64,000 nucleotides of DNA from Aquipseudomonas ullengensis. GTDB taxonomy: Bacteria; Pseudomonadota; Gammaproteobacteria; Pseudomonadales; Pseudomonadaceae. Made by a program: the position numbers and the translations under genes. Below, piece after piece: positions 18,981-29,096 of the stretch (position 1 is its first letter; every line of letters starts with the position of its first letter). The DNA lies in assembly GCF_014174475.1 (NCBI RefSeq), contig NZ_JACJUD010000001.1, positions 868,001-932,000 of the forward strand. The letters are read 5' to 3'. The notes beneath the pieces are model-generated. The model ran no database searches. It saw only the letters and a list, made by a program, of their open reading frames with translations, and was not told the DNA's origin.

Positions 18981-19011
18981 CATGACCACTCTATGACTGG
19001 ATTGTGACAAT
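18981..19011 (-). promoter_or_regulatory. PhoB binding site upstream of pstS
   Basis: Minus-strand units TTGTCACAATC, CAGTCATAGAG and TGGTCATG follow each other with 11-bp spacing, matching tandem Pho box half-sites. The site is about 58 bp upstream of pstS and about 66 bp from the divergent sorbosone-dehydrogenase-like gene, which it might also influence. Confidence 0.75.
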
Positions 19012-19076
19012 TGGATGAAAGGCCAGCATGGCCTGCAGTTTTGTATGCTGTGGCAAAACCCACCGGGAGATTGTTG

Positions 19077-20381
19077 ATGACACGCCTTCGTTTTCTGCCA
19101 CTCGCCCTGCTCGCCCTGGCCTGCGCCGCCACCGCCGAAGAAGCCACACTGAGCGTGGAGGCCGGCACCGGGCCCAACCCGCAACTGCCGGCGCCAAACC
19201 AGACCCTGCTGCCGACGGTGAACATCGCCCGCGCCGTGGGCTGGCCCGCCGGCGGCAAACCCACGGCCGCAGCCGGCACCCAGGTCAGCGTGTTCGCCGA
19301 GGGCCTCGACCATCCGCGCTGGCTGTACGTGCTGCCCAATGGCGACGTGCTGGTGGCCGAAAGCAACGCGCCGGCGCGTGGCGATGGTTTCAGCGTGAAA
19401 GGCTGGATCGCCGGCAAGATCATGGAGCGCGCCGGTGCCGGCGTGGCCAGCGCCGACCGCATCACCCTGCTGCGCGACAGCAACCACGATGGCGTGGTCG
19501 ACCTACGCACCACCTTCGTGGAAAACCTCCACTCGCCGTTCGGCATGGCCCTGGTCGGCAATGACCTCTATATAGCCAACGCCGATTCGCTGGTGCGCTT
19601 CCCCTACAGCGCCGGGCAAACGCAGATCAGCGGCACACCGACGCTGGTCACCGAGCTGCCCGCCGGGATCAACCATCACTGGACCAAGAACGTCATCGCC
19701 AGCCCCGACGGTAACAAGCTCTACGTCACCGTCGGCTCCAACAGCAACGTCGGCGAGAACGGCATGGACATCGAGGAAGGTCGCGCGGCGATCTGGGAAG
19801 TCGACCCGGCCAGCGGCAGCAAGCGCATCTTCGCCAGCGGCCTGCGCAACCCCAACGGCCTGGATTGGGAGCCACGCAGCGGCGCGCTGTGGACGGCGGT
19901 CAACGAACGCGACGAGATCGGCAGCGACCTGGTGCCGGACTACATCACCTCGGTCAAGGACGGCGGCTTCTATGGCTGGCCCTACAGCTATTACGGCCAG
20001 CACGTGGACGAGCGCGTGCAGCCGCAGAATCCCGACCTGGTGGCCAAGGCCATCGTCCCCGACTACGCCCTCGGCCCGCACACCGCTTCGCTGGGTATCC
20101 GCTTCGTGCGCAACAGCGCGTTGCCGGGCATGCAAGAAGGCCTGTTCGTCGGCCAGCATGGCTCGTGGAACCGCAAGCCGCACAGTGGCTACAAGGTAAT
20201 CTTCGTGCCGTTCAAGGAAGGCACGCCGGATGGCATGCCGGTGGACGTGCTGACCGGCTTCCTCAGCGCGGACGGCGAAGCGCTGGGCCGCCCGGTGGAT
20301 GTGATCGAGGACAGCCAGGGCGCCCTGCTGGTGACCGACGATGTCGGCAACATCGTCTGGCGGGTCACGCCAAAGCGGTAA
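19077..20381 (+). CDS. PQQ-type sugar/sorbosone dehydrogenase-like beta-propeller protein
   Basis: A 434-residue secreted protein with a signal peptide ending near residue 20. It is a six-bladed beta-propeller of the glucose/sorbosone dehydrogenase family: [49 protein letters not shown] and [15 protein letters not shown]. Members oxidise aldoses or sorbosone in the periplasm using PQQ. The start at 19077 has GGGAGA seven bases upstream; the frame extends further back without a ribosome site. It is divergent from pstS and shares its Pho-box region. Cofactor and substrate are inferred from family. Confidence 0.85.
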   Translation: MTRLRFLPLALLALACAATAEEATLSVEAGTGPNPQLPAPNQTLLPTVNIARAVGWPAGGKPTAAAGTQVSVFAEGLDHPRWLYVLPNGDVLVAESNAPARGDGFSVKGWIAGKIMERAGAGVASADRITLLRDSNHDGVVDLRTTFVENLHSPFGMALVGNDLYIANADSLVRFPYSAGQTQISGTPTLVTELPAGINHHWTKNVIASPDGNKLYVTVGSNSNVGENGMDIEEGRAAIWEVDPASGSKRIFASGLRNPNGLDWEPRSGALWTAVNERDEIGSDLVPDYITSVKDGGFYGWPYSYYGQHVDERVQPQNPDLVAKAIVPDYALGPHTASLGIRFVRNSALPGMQEGLFVGQHGSWNRKPHSGYKVIFVPFKEGTPDGMPVDVLTGFLSADGEALGRPVDVIEDSQGALLVTDDVGNIVWRVTPKR

Positions 20382-20391
20382 AGCGCTTCAT

Positions 20392-20464
20392 GTAGGGTGG
20401 ATGACGCTCTGCTCATCCACCACTGGACCCGCTCGGTGGATCGGTGAAGCGTGATCCACCCTAC
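20392..20464. repeat. Palindromic intergenic repeat (GTAGGGTGGAT type)
   Basis: GTAGGGTGGATGACGCT at the left end pairs with AGCGTGATCCACCCTAC at the right end, 16 of 17 bases matching, around a 39-base centre. It sits between convergent genes. Related sequence occurs at 49428-49509. Confidence 0.75.
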
Positions 20465-20475
20465 GACTTGTGCGC

Positions 20476-21780
20476 TCAGCGGCGCTGGCTGAACAGGTAG
20501 AGGCCCACAGCCAGGCCCAGGCCGCACAGGGCCATGACGTAATAGGCCGGGCCCAGCGGGTTGGCCTTGAGCAGCAGGGTCACCAGCATCGGGGTCAGGC
20601 CGCCGAAGATGGCGTAGGCCAGGTTGTAGGAGAACGACAGGCCGGAGAAGCGCACCACCGGCGGGAAGGCCTTGACCATCACATAGGGCACCGCGCCGAT
20701 CACCCCAACCGCTAGGCCGGTCAGCGCGTACAGCGGGAACAGCCAGTCCGGGTGTGCCTTGAGGTTGCTGTAGAAGCTCCACGACAGCGCCGCCAGCACC
20801 AGGCTGCCGACGATAAAGGTGCGCCCGGCGCCAAAGCGATCGGCCAGCAAGCCGGAGGCGATGCAGCCGAAAGTCAGGCAGACGATGGCCAGGCTGTTGG
20901 CCTTCAGCGCCGTGGCGGCGGCGAAGCCGTACTGGGTTTGCAGCAGGGTCGGGGTCATCAGGATCACCACGACGATGCCGGCGGTAAGCATCCAGGTCAG
21001 CAGCATCGACAGCACCACCGCCGCGCGGTGTTCGCGCAGCACGGTCTTCAGCGGCAGCTCGGCGGCCAGTGCCTTGCGCTCCTGCAGCTCGGCGAAGATC
21101 GGTGTCTCGTGCAGCCACTGGCGCAGGTACACGGAAAACAGGCCGAACACCCCGCCAATCAGGAACGGCACGCGCCAGGCCCAGTCCAGCACTTCGGCCG
21201 GGGTGTAGAAGCTGTTGATCAGGGTCGCCATCATCGAGCCGAGCAGGATGCCGAAGGTCAGCCCCGAGGTCAGCGTGCCGCAGGCAAAGCCGACGTGCCG
21301 GGCCGGTACGTGTTCGGCGACGAAGACCCAGGCGCCCGGCACTTCACCGCCGATCGCCGCGCCCTGGATCACCCGCAGCAGCAACAGCAGCATCGGCGCG
21401 GCCATGCCGATCTGCGCATAGGTCGGCAGCAGGCCCATCAACAGCGTCGGCACCGCCATCATGAAGATGCTCAGGGTGAACATCTTCTTGCGCCCGAGCA
21501 GGTCGCCGAAGTGCGCCATGATCACCCCGCCCAGCGGCCGCGCCAGGTAGCCGGCGGCGAAAATCCCGAAGGTCTGCATCAGGCGCAGCCATTCGGGCAT
21601 CTCCGCCGGGAAGAACAGCTTGCCGACCACCGTGGCGAAGAACACGAAGATGACGAAGTCGTAAAACTCCAGCGCACCGCCCAGGGCGGACAGCGAGAGG
21701 GTCTTGAAGTCGTTGCGGGTCAATGGGCGCGCCACGGGCGCACTGCTGGAAAGCTCGGCGGGCATCGGGTCTGGCTTCAT
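20476..21780 (-). CDS. MFS transporter, metabolite:H+ symporter (MHS) family
   Basis: A 434-residue inner-membrane transporter with about 12 hydrophobic segments. The MHS-type signature SALGGALEFYDFVIFVFFA opens the first helix and a GYLARPLGG segment with GDLLGRKKMF matches the cytoplasmic loop 2-3 motif. Relatives carry dicarboxylates, proline/betaine or shikimate. The start chosen (MKPDPMPAELS) lacks a good ribosome site, so the N terminus may begin a few residues later. It occupies the same place, next to pstS, as P. aeruginosa PA5370. Substrate unknown. Confidence 0.88.
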   Translation of the reverse strand: MKPDPMPAELSSSAPVARPLTRNDFKTLSLSALGGALEFYDFVIFVFFATVVGKLFFPAEMPEWLRLMQTFGIFAAGYLARPLGGVIMAHFGDLLGRKKMFTLSIFMMAVPTLLMGLLPTYAQIGMAAPMLLLLLRVIQGAAIGGEVPGAWVFVAEHVPARHVGFACGTLTSGLTFGILLGSMMATLINSFYTPAEVLDWAWRVPFLIGGVFGLFSVYLRQWLHETPIFAELQERKALAAELPLKTVLREHRAAVVLSMLLTWMLTAGIVVVILMTPTLLQTQYGFAAATALKANSLAIVCLTFGCIASGLLADRFGAGRTFIVGSLVLAALSWSFYSNLKAHPDWLFPLYALTGLAVGVIGAVPYVMVKAFPPVVRFSGLSFSYNLAYAIFGGLTPMLVTLLLKANPLGPAYYVMALCGLGLAVGLYLFSQRR

Positions 21781-21954
21781 TCGGGAGTTTGGCGGGAGGC
21801 TGCAGGCAGCCGCGGAACCATAGCAAATTGCACGACTGGCGCGCAGCCTCCCCAAAAACCTGCCGGGAATCTTTTGAGCTAGAGCCAGGCAAGGCGCAAC
21901 GACCAGCGTGAGTAACAGCCGTAGGCTGGCCCGAAGGGTGAGCGCCAGCGAGTA

Positions 21955-22007
21955 AATAGGACGAGGACGCGGAGTTTACGAAGTGTAAATGAGCAGTCCG
22001 AGTCCTA
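21955..22007. repeat. Imperfect palindromic element
   Basis: ATAGGACGAGGAC and GTCCGAGTCCTAT are near-complementary outer arms; AGTTTAC and GTAAAT form an inner pair around GAAGT. The composition and flanks resemble a repeat found between genes in related pseudomonads, but copy number cannot be judged from one window. Confidence 0.5.
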
Positions 22008-22136
22008 TTTCAACGCAGCATGGCCGACGATCAAGAGATTCGAGGCGGTTTTTAGGTTGTAGGGATTTACGATACTGGGCGGTCGTCGTATGACGCTCGG
22101 CCCGATATACTGCGCTCGGCCCGGCAACGGGCTGGC

Positions 22137-22187
22137 GGAAACTGTGCAAAAACCTCGGCTAAGCGGCGAGATTTTTGCAGAGTTTCC
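22137..22187 (+). promoter_or_regulatory. Long hairpin in the leader of the thioesterase gene
   Basis: GGAAACTGTGCAAAAACCTCG (arm 22137-22157) pairs with the arm at 22167-22187 at 19 of 21 positions around a 9-base loop. It ends 47 bases before the thioesterase start. Its 3' side includes CGAGATTTTTG, so it could act as an attenuator; it is not followed by an additional T run. Function is inference. Confidence 0.5.
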
Positions 22188-22234
22188 CACCGACCACGGC
22201 TAATCATAAGAAACTGGGAGCGGGGCCCGTCCAC

Positions 22235-22636
22235 ATGATCGAACTCGAACAGGAAGACCCGATACCGCAAGGCGACCTCGCCTTGCAGATCACCGCATTG
22301 CCGCGCGAAACCAATGGTTTCGGCGACATTTATGGCGGCTGGCTGGTATCGCAGATGGATCTGGCCGGCACCGCCATGGCCAGCAAGGTCGCTGGCGGCC
22401 GCGTCGCCACCGTGGCCATCGACCGCATGGCCTTCCTGGTGCCGGTGGCCGTGGGCGCGCAGCTGTCCTTCTATACCCAGGCCCTGGAAATCGGCCGCAG
22501 CTCGATCCAGATGCTGGTCGAGGTGTGGAGCGACGACCCGCTGTCCAGCGAGTGGCGCAAGGTCACCGAAGCGGTGTTCGTGTTCGTCGCCATCGACGGC
22601 AGCGGGCGCACCCGCCCTGTTCCGCCGCGCCGCTGA
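22235..22636 (+). CDS. Acyl-CoA thioesterase, YciA type (hotdog fold)
   Basis: A 133-residue hotdog-fold protein. NGFGDIYGGWLVSQMDLAGTAMA holds the N/D-GG-W pattern with the catalytic aspartate of YciA-type enzymes, which hydrolyse acyl-CoA thioesters in the cytosol. The start MIELEQEDPIP is chosen by family length. A strong terminator follows at 22654-22678 and a long hairpin precedes it, so it is probably a single-gene unit. Substrate chain length is unknown. Confidence 0.88.
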   Translation: MIELEQEDPIPQGDLALQITALPRETNGFGDIYGGWLVSQMDLAGTAMASKVAGGRVATVAIDRMAFLVPVAVGAQLSFYTQALEIGRSSIQMLVEVWSDDPLSSEWRKVTEAVFVFVAIDGSGRTRPVPPRR

Positions 22637-22653
22637 ATAGCCGTTCTAGAGAG

Positions 22654-22678
22654 CCCCGACCGCGAGTCGGGGTTTTTC
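22654..22678 (+). terminator. Rho-independent terminator after the thioesterase
   Basis: CCCCGAC-CGCGA-GTCGGGG followed by TTTTT forms a 7-bp GC stem and T tail, 18 bases after the stop codon. Confidence 0.9.
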
Positions 22679-22741
22679 TTGGTGCTTGGCCTTTGCCGGC
22701 GTCTGGCGTCAAATAAGGCAAAGCCTTTGGAGAGTCCGGCC

Positions 22742-23641
22742 ATGAGCCAAGCGCAAATCGAACGAGTCGAACTGGACCAGCTGACCTGCTGGCGCGTGCA
22801 CCTGGGTGACGCCGAGCTCTTGATCGCGCAACAGGGCGCGCAAGTGCTGCATTACCAGCGCGCCGGCCAGCCACCGCTGATCTGGCTCAGCGAGCAGGCC
22901 GGCTACCAGCACGGCCAGTCGGTACGCGGTGGCGTGCCGGTGTGCTGGCCGTGGTTTGGGGATCTGCAACGCAACCCGGCGGCGCTGCAGGCGCAGCACG
23001 GCAACCCGGCCACTGCACCGGCCCACGGCGGCGTGCGCGGCCTCGACTGGCAGCTGCAGGGCATCGACAACCTCGGCGACGCAGTGGAACTGCTGTTCAG
23101 CTTCGACAGCCGCCAGCATGCCCTGCCCGACTGGCCGCATGCCGCCGAACTGCAATTGCGCATTCGCCTTGACCAGCGCCTGCAGCTGCAACTGACCAGC
23201 CGCAACCTGGGCGACCAGCCGCTGGCCCTGAGCCAGGCGCTGCACAGTTATTTCGCGGTCAGCGACATCCGCCAGGTCAGCGTCGAGGGGCTGGACGGCT
23301 GCCGCTATATAGAAACCCTGGAAGACTGGCAGCAGCGCACGCAACAGGGCGCCCTGAGCTTCGCCGGCGAGACCGACCGAATCTACCTCGACGTGCCGCC
23401 ACGCGTGACCCTGCACGATACCGGCTGGCAACGGCGCATCCACCTGGAAGCGCAGGATTCGCGCTCGGCGGTGCTGTGGAATCCGTGGATCGACAAGGCC
23501 CAGCGCCTGTCGCACTTCGCCGACGACGCCTGGCAGCGCATGCTGTGTATCGAGACGGCGAATGTCTGGGACGACTGCGTGGAACTGGCGCCGGGCGCCA
23601 GCCACAGCCTCACGCTCAGTCTATGGGGCGAGCCGGCGTAG
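22742..23641 (+). CDS. D-hexose-6-phosphate mutarotase (aldose 1-epimerase family)
   Basis: A 299-residue cytosolic protein of the YeaD-like aldose 1-epimerase group, which interconverts alpha and beta forms of hexose 6-phosphates. Visible marks are GGVPVCWPWFG, AHGGVRGLDW with the histidine-containing active-site segment, LSQALHSYFAVSD, and NPWIDKA. The start follows GGAGAGTCCGGCC. It stands between the thioesterase terminator and a convergent DUF3299 gene. Confidence 0.9.
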   Translation: MSQAQIERVELDQLTCWRVHLGDAELLIAQQGAQVLHYQRAGQPPLIWLSEQAGYQHGQSVRGGVPVCWPWFGDLQRNPAALQAQHGNPATAPAHGGVRGLDWQLQGIDNLGDAVELLFSFDSRQHALPDWPHAAELQLRIRLDQRLQLQLTSRNLGDQPLALSQALHSYFAVSDIRQVSVEGLDGCRYIETLEDWQQRTQQGALSFAGETDRIYLDVPPRVTLHDTGWQRRIHLEAQDSRSAVLWNPWIDKAQRLSHFADDAWQRMLCIETANVWDDCVELAPGASHSLTLSLWGEPA

Positions 23642-23694
23642 GGCTGGCCTGACGTAGGGCGGGTGACCCCGCGCTGACCACCACGCCCTAGCCC

Positions 23695-24234
23695 TTACAG
23701 ATCATCCTCTTCCACCGCCCGCACCAGGCTGGCGTCCAGGGCATAGGCGGCGTCGGCCAGGTCATTGCTGACCGGCTCGATCTTCAACGGACCTTCCACC
23801 CACAGCGGCGCGTAGATGTCGTCGAGGGCGATGCCCTTGGGGTAGCGCACCAGCACGATCTGGTTCGGCGGCGGTGGCGGCACATGGATGCAGGCACCCG
23901 GATAGGGCACCAGAAAGAACAGCGTGCTGCGGCCCTTGGCGTCGCTTTCCAGCGGCACCGGATAGCCACCCAGGCGAATCGCCTTGCCGTTCAGCGCGGC
24001 CACGGTCCTGGCCGAATACATCACCGCGGGCAAATCCTTGTCTTGCTGCTTCAAGCCGCCCTGGTTGCCGAAGTTGCCATCGGCCTCAGGGCTGTCGTGG
24101 CTGATTTCCGGCATGGCCTCGAGGGCTTTCTGGTCCTCGGCGGGCATCAGCTCCAGCCAGTCGGTTTCCGCCAGTTCGGCATGGGCCAGGGAGGAGCCGA
24201 GCATGAGCACGGCGACCAGGATAAAACGCAGCAT
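23695..24234 (-). CDS. DUF3299 exported protein
   Basis: A 179-residue protein with a signal peptide (1 to about 18, ending AHA). The C-terminal half matches the DUF3299 pattern: KAIRLGGYPVPLE, FFLVPYPGACIHVPPPPPNQ and YAPLWVEGPL. The cysteine-histidine pair in GACIHVPP is conserved in the family. Probably periplasmic; role unknown, though some relatives neighbour ABC transporters. The start at 24234 is set by the signal peptide. Confidence 0.8.
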   Translation of the reverse strand: MLRFILVAVLMLGSSLAHAELAETDWLELMPAEDQKALEAMPEISHDSPEADGNFGNQGGLKQQDKDLPAVMYSARTVAALNGKAIRLGGYPVPLESDAKGRSTLFFLVPYPGACIHVPPPPPNQIVLVRYPKGIALDDIYAPLWVEGPLKIEPVSNDLADAAYALDASLVRAVEEDDL

Positions 24235-24312
24235 GGGGCAGGACTCTCGGCAAAACGGGCCATTCAGACTACCGGGCACATCCGCCGGTTCCTACCCCGG
24301 GCAGCGTGGGCG

Positions 24313-24558
24313 TTAGCTTTTCTTCACCAGGCTGTAGATCACCAGCAGCACCACCGCCCCCACCACCGCGCCGATAAAACCGGCGGCTTCGCCCGCCTGG
24401 TAGATACCCAGCGCCTGACCACCGTAGGTCGCGGCCAGCGAACCGGCGATGCCGAGCAGGATGGTCATGATCCAGCCCATGCTGTCGTCGCCCGGTTTGA
24501 GGAAGCGCGCCAGCAGGCCAGCGATCAGGCCGATGAAGATGGTTCCGATAATGCCCAT
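24313..24558 (-). CDS. GlsB/YeaQ/YmgE-family small membrane protein
   Basis: An 81-residue protein with three hydrophobic glycine-rich helices: GIIGTIFIGLIAGLLARF, WIMTILLGIAGSLAATYGG and GFIGAVVGAVVLLVIYSLV. This pattern defines the transglycosylase-associated GlsB family, usually induced by envelope or general stress. AAGGAG lies 7 bases before the ATG. Monocistronic by layout. Confidence 0.9.
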   Translation of the reverse strand: MGIIGTIFIGLIAGLLARFLKPGDDSMGWIMTILLGIAGSLAATYGGQALGIYQAGEAAGFIGAVVGAVVLLVIYSLVKKS

Positions 24559-24609
24559 GCGATGCTCCTTGATAAGTGGCCTAAGAACCCGTTCAAAGAC
24601 TCTAAAACG

Positions 24610-24637
24610 AACAAGGCGTGCTTATGCACGCCTTGTT
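24610..24637 (-). terminator. Terminator after purEK
   Basis: AACAAGGCGTGC and GCACGCCTTGTT form a 12-bp stem with a short loop. On the minus strand it is followed by CGTTTTAG, a weak T tract, 24 bases after the purK stop. Confidence 0.75.
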
Positions 24638-24661
24638 CTGACCAGAGCATAGCCCAGCGGT

Positions 24662-25744
24662 TCAGGCCTTGATCAGCGCCTCGACCTCGGCGATACGCGC
24701 CTTGAGGGTTGTCATGTCCTGGCAGCGCAGGGTGGCGTGGCCGACCTTGCGCCCGGCCTTGAAGGCCTTGCCGTAGTGGTGCAGATGGCAGTCGGCAATC
24801 GCCACCACCTTCTCCACCGCTGGAACTTCACCAAGGAAGTTGAGCATGGCGCTCTCACCGACCTTGGCCGTGGAACCCAGCGGCAGGCCGGCAACGGCGC
24901 GCAGGTGGTTCTCGAATTGGCTGCACTCGGCGCCTTCGATGGTCCAGTGCCCGGAGTTGTGCACGCGCGGGGCGATCTCGTTGGCCTTGAGGCCGCCGTC
25001 GACCTCGAAGAACTCGAAGGCCAGCACGCCGACATAATCCAGTTGCTTGAGCACGCGGCCGACGTAGTCTTCGGCCAGGGCCTGCAGCGGGTGGTCGGTG
25101 CTGGCGATGGACAGGGCCAGCACGCCGCTGTCGTGGCGGTTGTGCACCAGCGGGTAGAAGCGCGTCTCGCCGTCGCGGGCACGCACGGCCACCAGCGACA
25201 CTTCACCGGTGAACGGTACGAAACCTTCGAGGATGCACGGCACGCTGCCCAGTTCGGCAAAGGCGCCGACTACATCGGCAGGTGCACGCAGGACCTTCTG
25301 GCCCTTGCCGTCGTAGCCCAGGGTGCGCGTCTTCATCACCGCCGGCAGGCCGATGGCGGCCACGGCAGCGTCGAGGTCGGCCTGCGACTGGATATCGGCG
25401 AAAGCCGGAGTGGGGATGCCGAGGTCCTTGAACATCGACTTCTCGAACCAGCGGTCACGGGCGATGCGCAGAGCTTCCGCGCTCGGGTAGACCGGCACGA
25501 ACTGCGAGAGGAACGCCACGGTCTCGGCCGGCACACTTTCGAACTCGAAGGTCACCAGATCGACCTCATCGGCCAACTGACGCAGGTGTGCCTGGTCGCT
25601 GTAATCGGCGCGGATGTGTTCGCCCAGGGCCTGTGCGCAGGCATCCGGCGCCGGGTCGAGGAAGGCGAAGCTCATACCCAGCGGAGTGCCCGCCAGGGCC
25701 ATCATGCGGCCCAGTTGGCCGCCACCGATTACGCCGATTTTCAT
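24662..25744 (-). CDS. purK: N5-carboxyaminoimidazole ribonucleotide synthase PurK
   Basis: A 360-residue ATP-grasp enzyme that carboxylates aminoimidazole ribonucleotide with bicarbonate and ATP in purine synthesis. IGVIGGGQLGRMMALA is the N-terminal PurK signature, and LAFEFFEVDGGLKANEIAPRVHNSGHWTIE holds the ATP/metal-binding residues. It starts 4 bp after purE and ends before a terminator. Length is normal. Confidence 0.97.
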   Translation of the reverse strand: MKIGVIGGGQLGRMMALAGTPLGMSFAFLDPAPDACAQALGEHIRADYSDQAHLRQLADEVDLVTFEFESVPAETVAFLSQFVPVYPSAEALRIARDRWFEKSMFKDLGIPTPAFADIQSQADLDAAVAAIGLPAVMKTRTLGYDGKGQKVLRAPADVVGAFAELGSVPCILEGFVPFTGEVSLVAVRARDGETRFYPLVHNRHDSGVLALSIASTDHPLQALAEDYVGRVLKQLDYVGVLAFEFFEVDGGLKANEIAPRVHNSGHWTIEGAECSQFENHLRAVAGLPLGSTAKVGESAMLNFLGEVPAVEKVVAIADCHLHHYGKAFKAGRKVGHATLRCQDMTTLKARIAEVEALIKA

Positions 25745-25748
25745 GGGA

Positions 25749-26240
25749 TCAGGCCTCGCGCGGGTCCGAGTTGTCGAGCACGGTCTGGGTCTGTTCTTCG
25801 CGGAACTGCTTCAGACGCTCGTGGAATTGCGGGTGCTGGTGACCGAGGATGCTGGCGGCCAGCAGGGCGGCGTTGACCGCACCGGCCTTGCCGATGGCCA
25901 GGGTGGCGACCGGGATGCCGGCGGGCATCTGCACGATCGACAGCAGCGAGTCGACGCCCGACAGCACGGCCGATTGCACCGGCACGCCAAGCACCGGCAG
26001 GTGGGTCTTGGCTGCACACATGCCCGGCAGGTGCGCCGCGCCACCGGCACCGGCGATGATCACCTGGATGCCACGACCATCGGCCTGTTCGGCGTACTGG
26101 AACAGCAGGTCCGGAGTACGGTGGGCGGAAACCACCTTCACTTCGTACGGAATGCCGAGCTTGTCCAGCATGTCTGCGGTGTGACTGAGGGTGCTCCAAT
26201 CGGACTTGGAGCCCATGATCACGCCAACCAGTGCGCTCAT
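25749..26240 (-). CDS. purE: N5-carboxyaminoimidazole ribonucleotide mutase PurE
   Basis: A 163-residue octameric mutase that converts N5-CAIR to CAIR, directly using the PurK product. [14 protein letters not shown] and [13 protein letters not shown] are the substrate-binding motifs, and [11 protein letters not shown] the active-site loop. The start at 26240 matches the family; the frame continues upstream into the leader. The upstream leader holds a terminator-like hairpin (26274-26312), which suggests attenuation of purEK. Confidence 0.97.
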   Translation of the reverse strand: MSALVGVIMGSKSDWSTLSHTADMLDKLGIPYEVKVVSAHRTPDLLFQYAEQADGRGIQVIIAGAGGAAHLPGMCAAKTHLPVLGVPVQSAVLSGVDSLLSIVQMPAGIPVATLAIGKAGAVNAALLAASILGHQHPQFHERLKQFREEQTQTVLDNSDPREA

Positions 26241-26273
26241 CGTTTTGCCTCTAGCTTGGGCGCCTGTCGGCGC

Positions 26274-26312
26274 GACAAAAACCAACAAGCCACGCATTGG
26301 GCGTGGCTTGTT
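26274..26312 (-). promoter_or_regulatory. Terminator-like hairpin in the purEK leader (possible attenuator)
   Basis: On the minus strand AACAAGCCACGC-(5)-GCGTGGCTTGTT forms a 12-bp stem followed by GGTTTTTG. It ends about 33 bases before the purE ATG, too close to leave room for a normal promoter between. A perfect TATAAT lies upstream at 26351-26356, so the hairpin would be inside the purE transcript. It could also simply end the LysR transcript from upstream. Confidence 0.6.
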
Positions 26313-26350
26313 ATGTGCGGGTCAGGCCGCAGGGGGCCTGGAGGCGGCGC

Positions 26351-26356
26351 ATTATA
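26351..26356 (-). promoter_or_regulatory. Putative -10 element of the purEK promoter
   Basis: Minus-strand CGGTATAATGCG contains a perfect TATAAT 111 bases upstream of purE. No good -35 is seen at 17 bp, so this promoter is tentative and may need an activator. Confidence 0.4.
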
Positions 26357-26397
26357 CCGGAAAGGCAGGGATGCCGCGCCCCTGGCGTGACCATTTG

Positions 26398-27318
26398 TCA
26401 GCTGGCAGTCACGCCATCCGCCCCCACGCCCTCCTTGAGCTTACGCCAGAGCAGGCGCACTGCTGCTTTGCGCGACAGTTCGCAACGGTACAGGCGGATC
26501 TCCAGCGGTACTTGCCAGTGTTCGCCACCGCAGATGGCCAGTTCGCCACGGGCCAGTTCGGCGGTGACCGACAGACGCGGCACCCAGGCTACGCCGAGGC
26601 CCTGCATGGCCATGGTTTTCAGGCTGTCGGCCATCGCCGTTTCGTACACCGTGCTGGAACGCAGCGCGCGCTGACGCAGCAGCAGGTTGACCGAACGACC
26701 GAGGAAGGCCCCAGCGCTGTAGGCCAGCAGCGGCACGCTCTGCCCGCCGTCGAGGTCGAACAGCGGCGCGCCCTCTTCATCCACGGCACACACCGGCAAC
26801 ATCGAGGTGGCGCCTAGGTGCAACGAGGGGAAGATCTCCGGCGCCAGTTGCAGCGCGGCGTCCGGGTCGTAATAGGCGAGGATCAGGTCGCAGGCGCCTT
26901 CGCGCAGGGCGTGTACCGCCTCGCCGACGTTGCTCGCCACCAGGCGCGTGTTCAGCGGCAGGCCTTCGCGGCGCAAGCGGGCGATCCATTCCGGGAAGAA
27001 GCCGAGGGTCAGCGAGTGCGCGGCGGCGATCTGCAGCACTTCGCCCTGCTGGCCTTCCAGGTGGTGCAGGTGGCGCACCACCTCGCCAAGCTGCTCGACC
27101 ATGCTGCGCGCCGTGACCAGGAACAGCTGGCCGGATTCGGTCAGCGCCACCGGCGTGTGCGAGCGGTTGACCAGGGTCAGGCCCAGTGCTGCTTCCAGGC
27201 TGCGGATGCGTCGACTGAACGCCGGCTGGGTCACGAAGCGCTTCTGCGCCGCCTGGGAAAAACTGCGGGTGGCGGCCAGGGTGACGAAATCTTCCAGCCA
27301 CTTGGTTTCCAGATTCAT
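26398..27318 (-). CDS. LysR-family transcriptional regulator
   Basis: A 306-residue regulator. The N-terminal winged helix-turn-helix (WLEDFVTLAATRSFSQAAQKRFVTQPAFSRRIRSLE) is followed by a two-lobed effector-binding domain. It is divergent from aspA with a 233-bp shared region, the same arrangement as P. aeruginosa PA5428/aspA, so control of aspartate ammonia-lyase is likely but not proven. Effector unknown. Confidence 0.92.
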   Translation of the reverse strand: MNLETKWLEDFVTLAATRSFSQAAQKRFVTQPAFSRRIRSLEAALGLTLVNRSHTPVALTESGQLFLVTARSMVEQLGEVVRHLHHLEGQQGEVLQIAAAHSLTLGFFPEWIARLRREGLPLNTRLVASNVGEAVHALREGACDLILAYYDPDAALQLAPEIFPSLHLGATSMLPVCAVDEEGAPLFDLDGGQSVPLLAYSAGAFLGRSVNLLLRQRALRSSTVYETAMADSLKTMAMQGLGVAWVPRLSVTAELARGELAICGGEHWQVPLEIRLYRCELSRKAAVRLLWRKLKEGVGADGVTAS

Positions 27319-27551
27319 TGGACCTCCCCTTATTACCCGCCTACGTCGATAGCTTCCACGCGACGCGGGGAATGATCATGGGCCGGTTTGTGTTTGAAAT
27401 TATGCACGAGCGACATTCACCCCAGGTCACTGCGACATTATGCCGTTCGTGCATACCATAGCCGCTAACAGCATTGGCCGACAAACGGAACAAAGCCCTA
27501 GTCTATTGGGCATCGCGGCGCTTGCCGTATTCCCACGAGATGACTCTCATC

Positions 27552-28982
<1,431 letters not shown>

Positions 28983-29028
28983 TCCGCTCGCAACATCGAC
29001 CGAGAGGCTCCCTCGCCTCTTGCCTTCC

Positions 29029-29057
29029 AGGGATGGCTTCGGCCATCCCTTTTTTTG
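29029..29057 (+). terminator. Rho-independent terminator after aspA
   Basis: AGGGATGGC-TTC-GGCCATCCCT followed by seven T residues: a 9-10 bp stem with a UUCG-like loop, 46 bases after the stop codon. Confidence 0.95.
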
Positions 29058-29096
29058 CCTGGCGCAACCCGCTGACGGGAATACCTGCCGAGGCTG

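Larger units (their letters stand above)
21781..22234. other. Structured intergenic region without a recognised gene
   Basis: No convincing reading frame is present in these 454 bases. The left part (about 21892-22015) looks like a dispersed Pseudomonas intergenic element, with an imperfect hairpin at 21955-22007 (ATAGGACGAGGAC pairing with GTCCGAGTCCTAT). A second weak hairpin lies near 22078-22106. A strong hairpin follows at 22137-22187 in the leader of the thioesterase gene. Confidence 0.6.
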
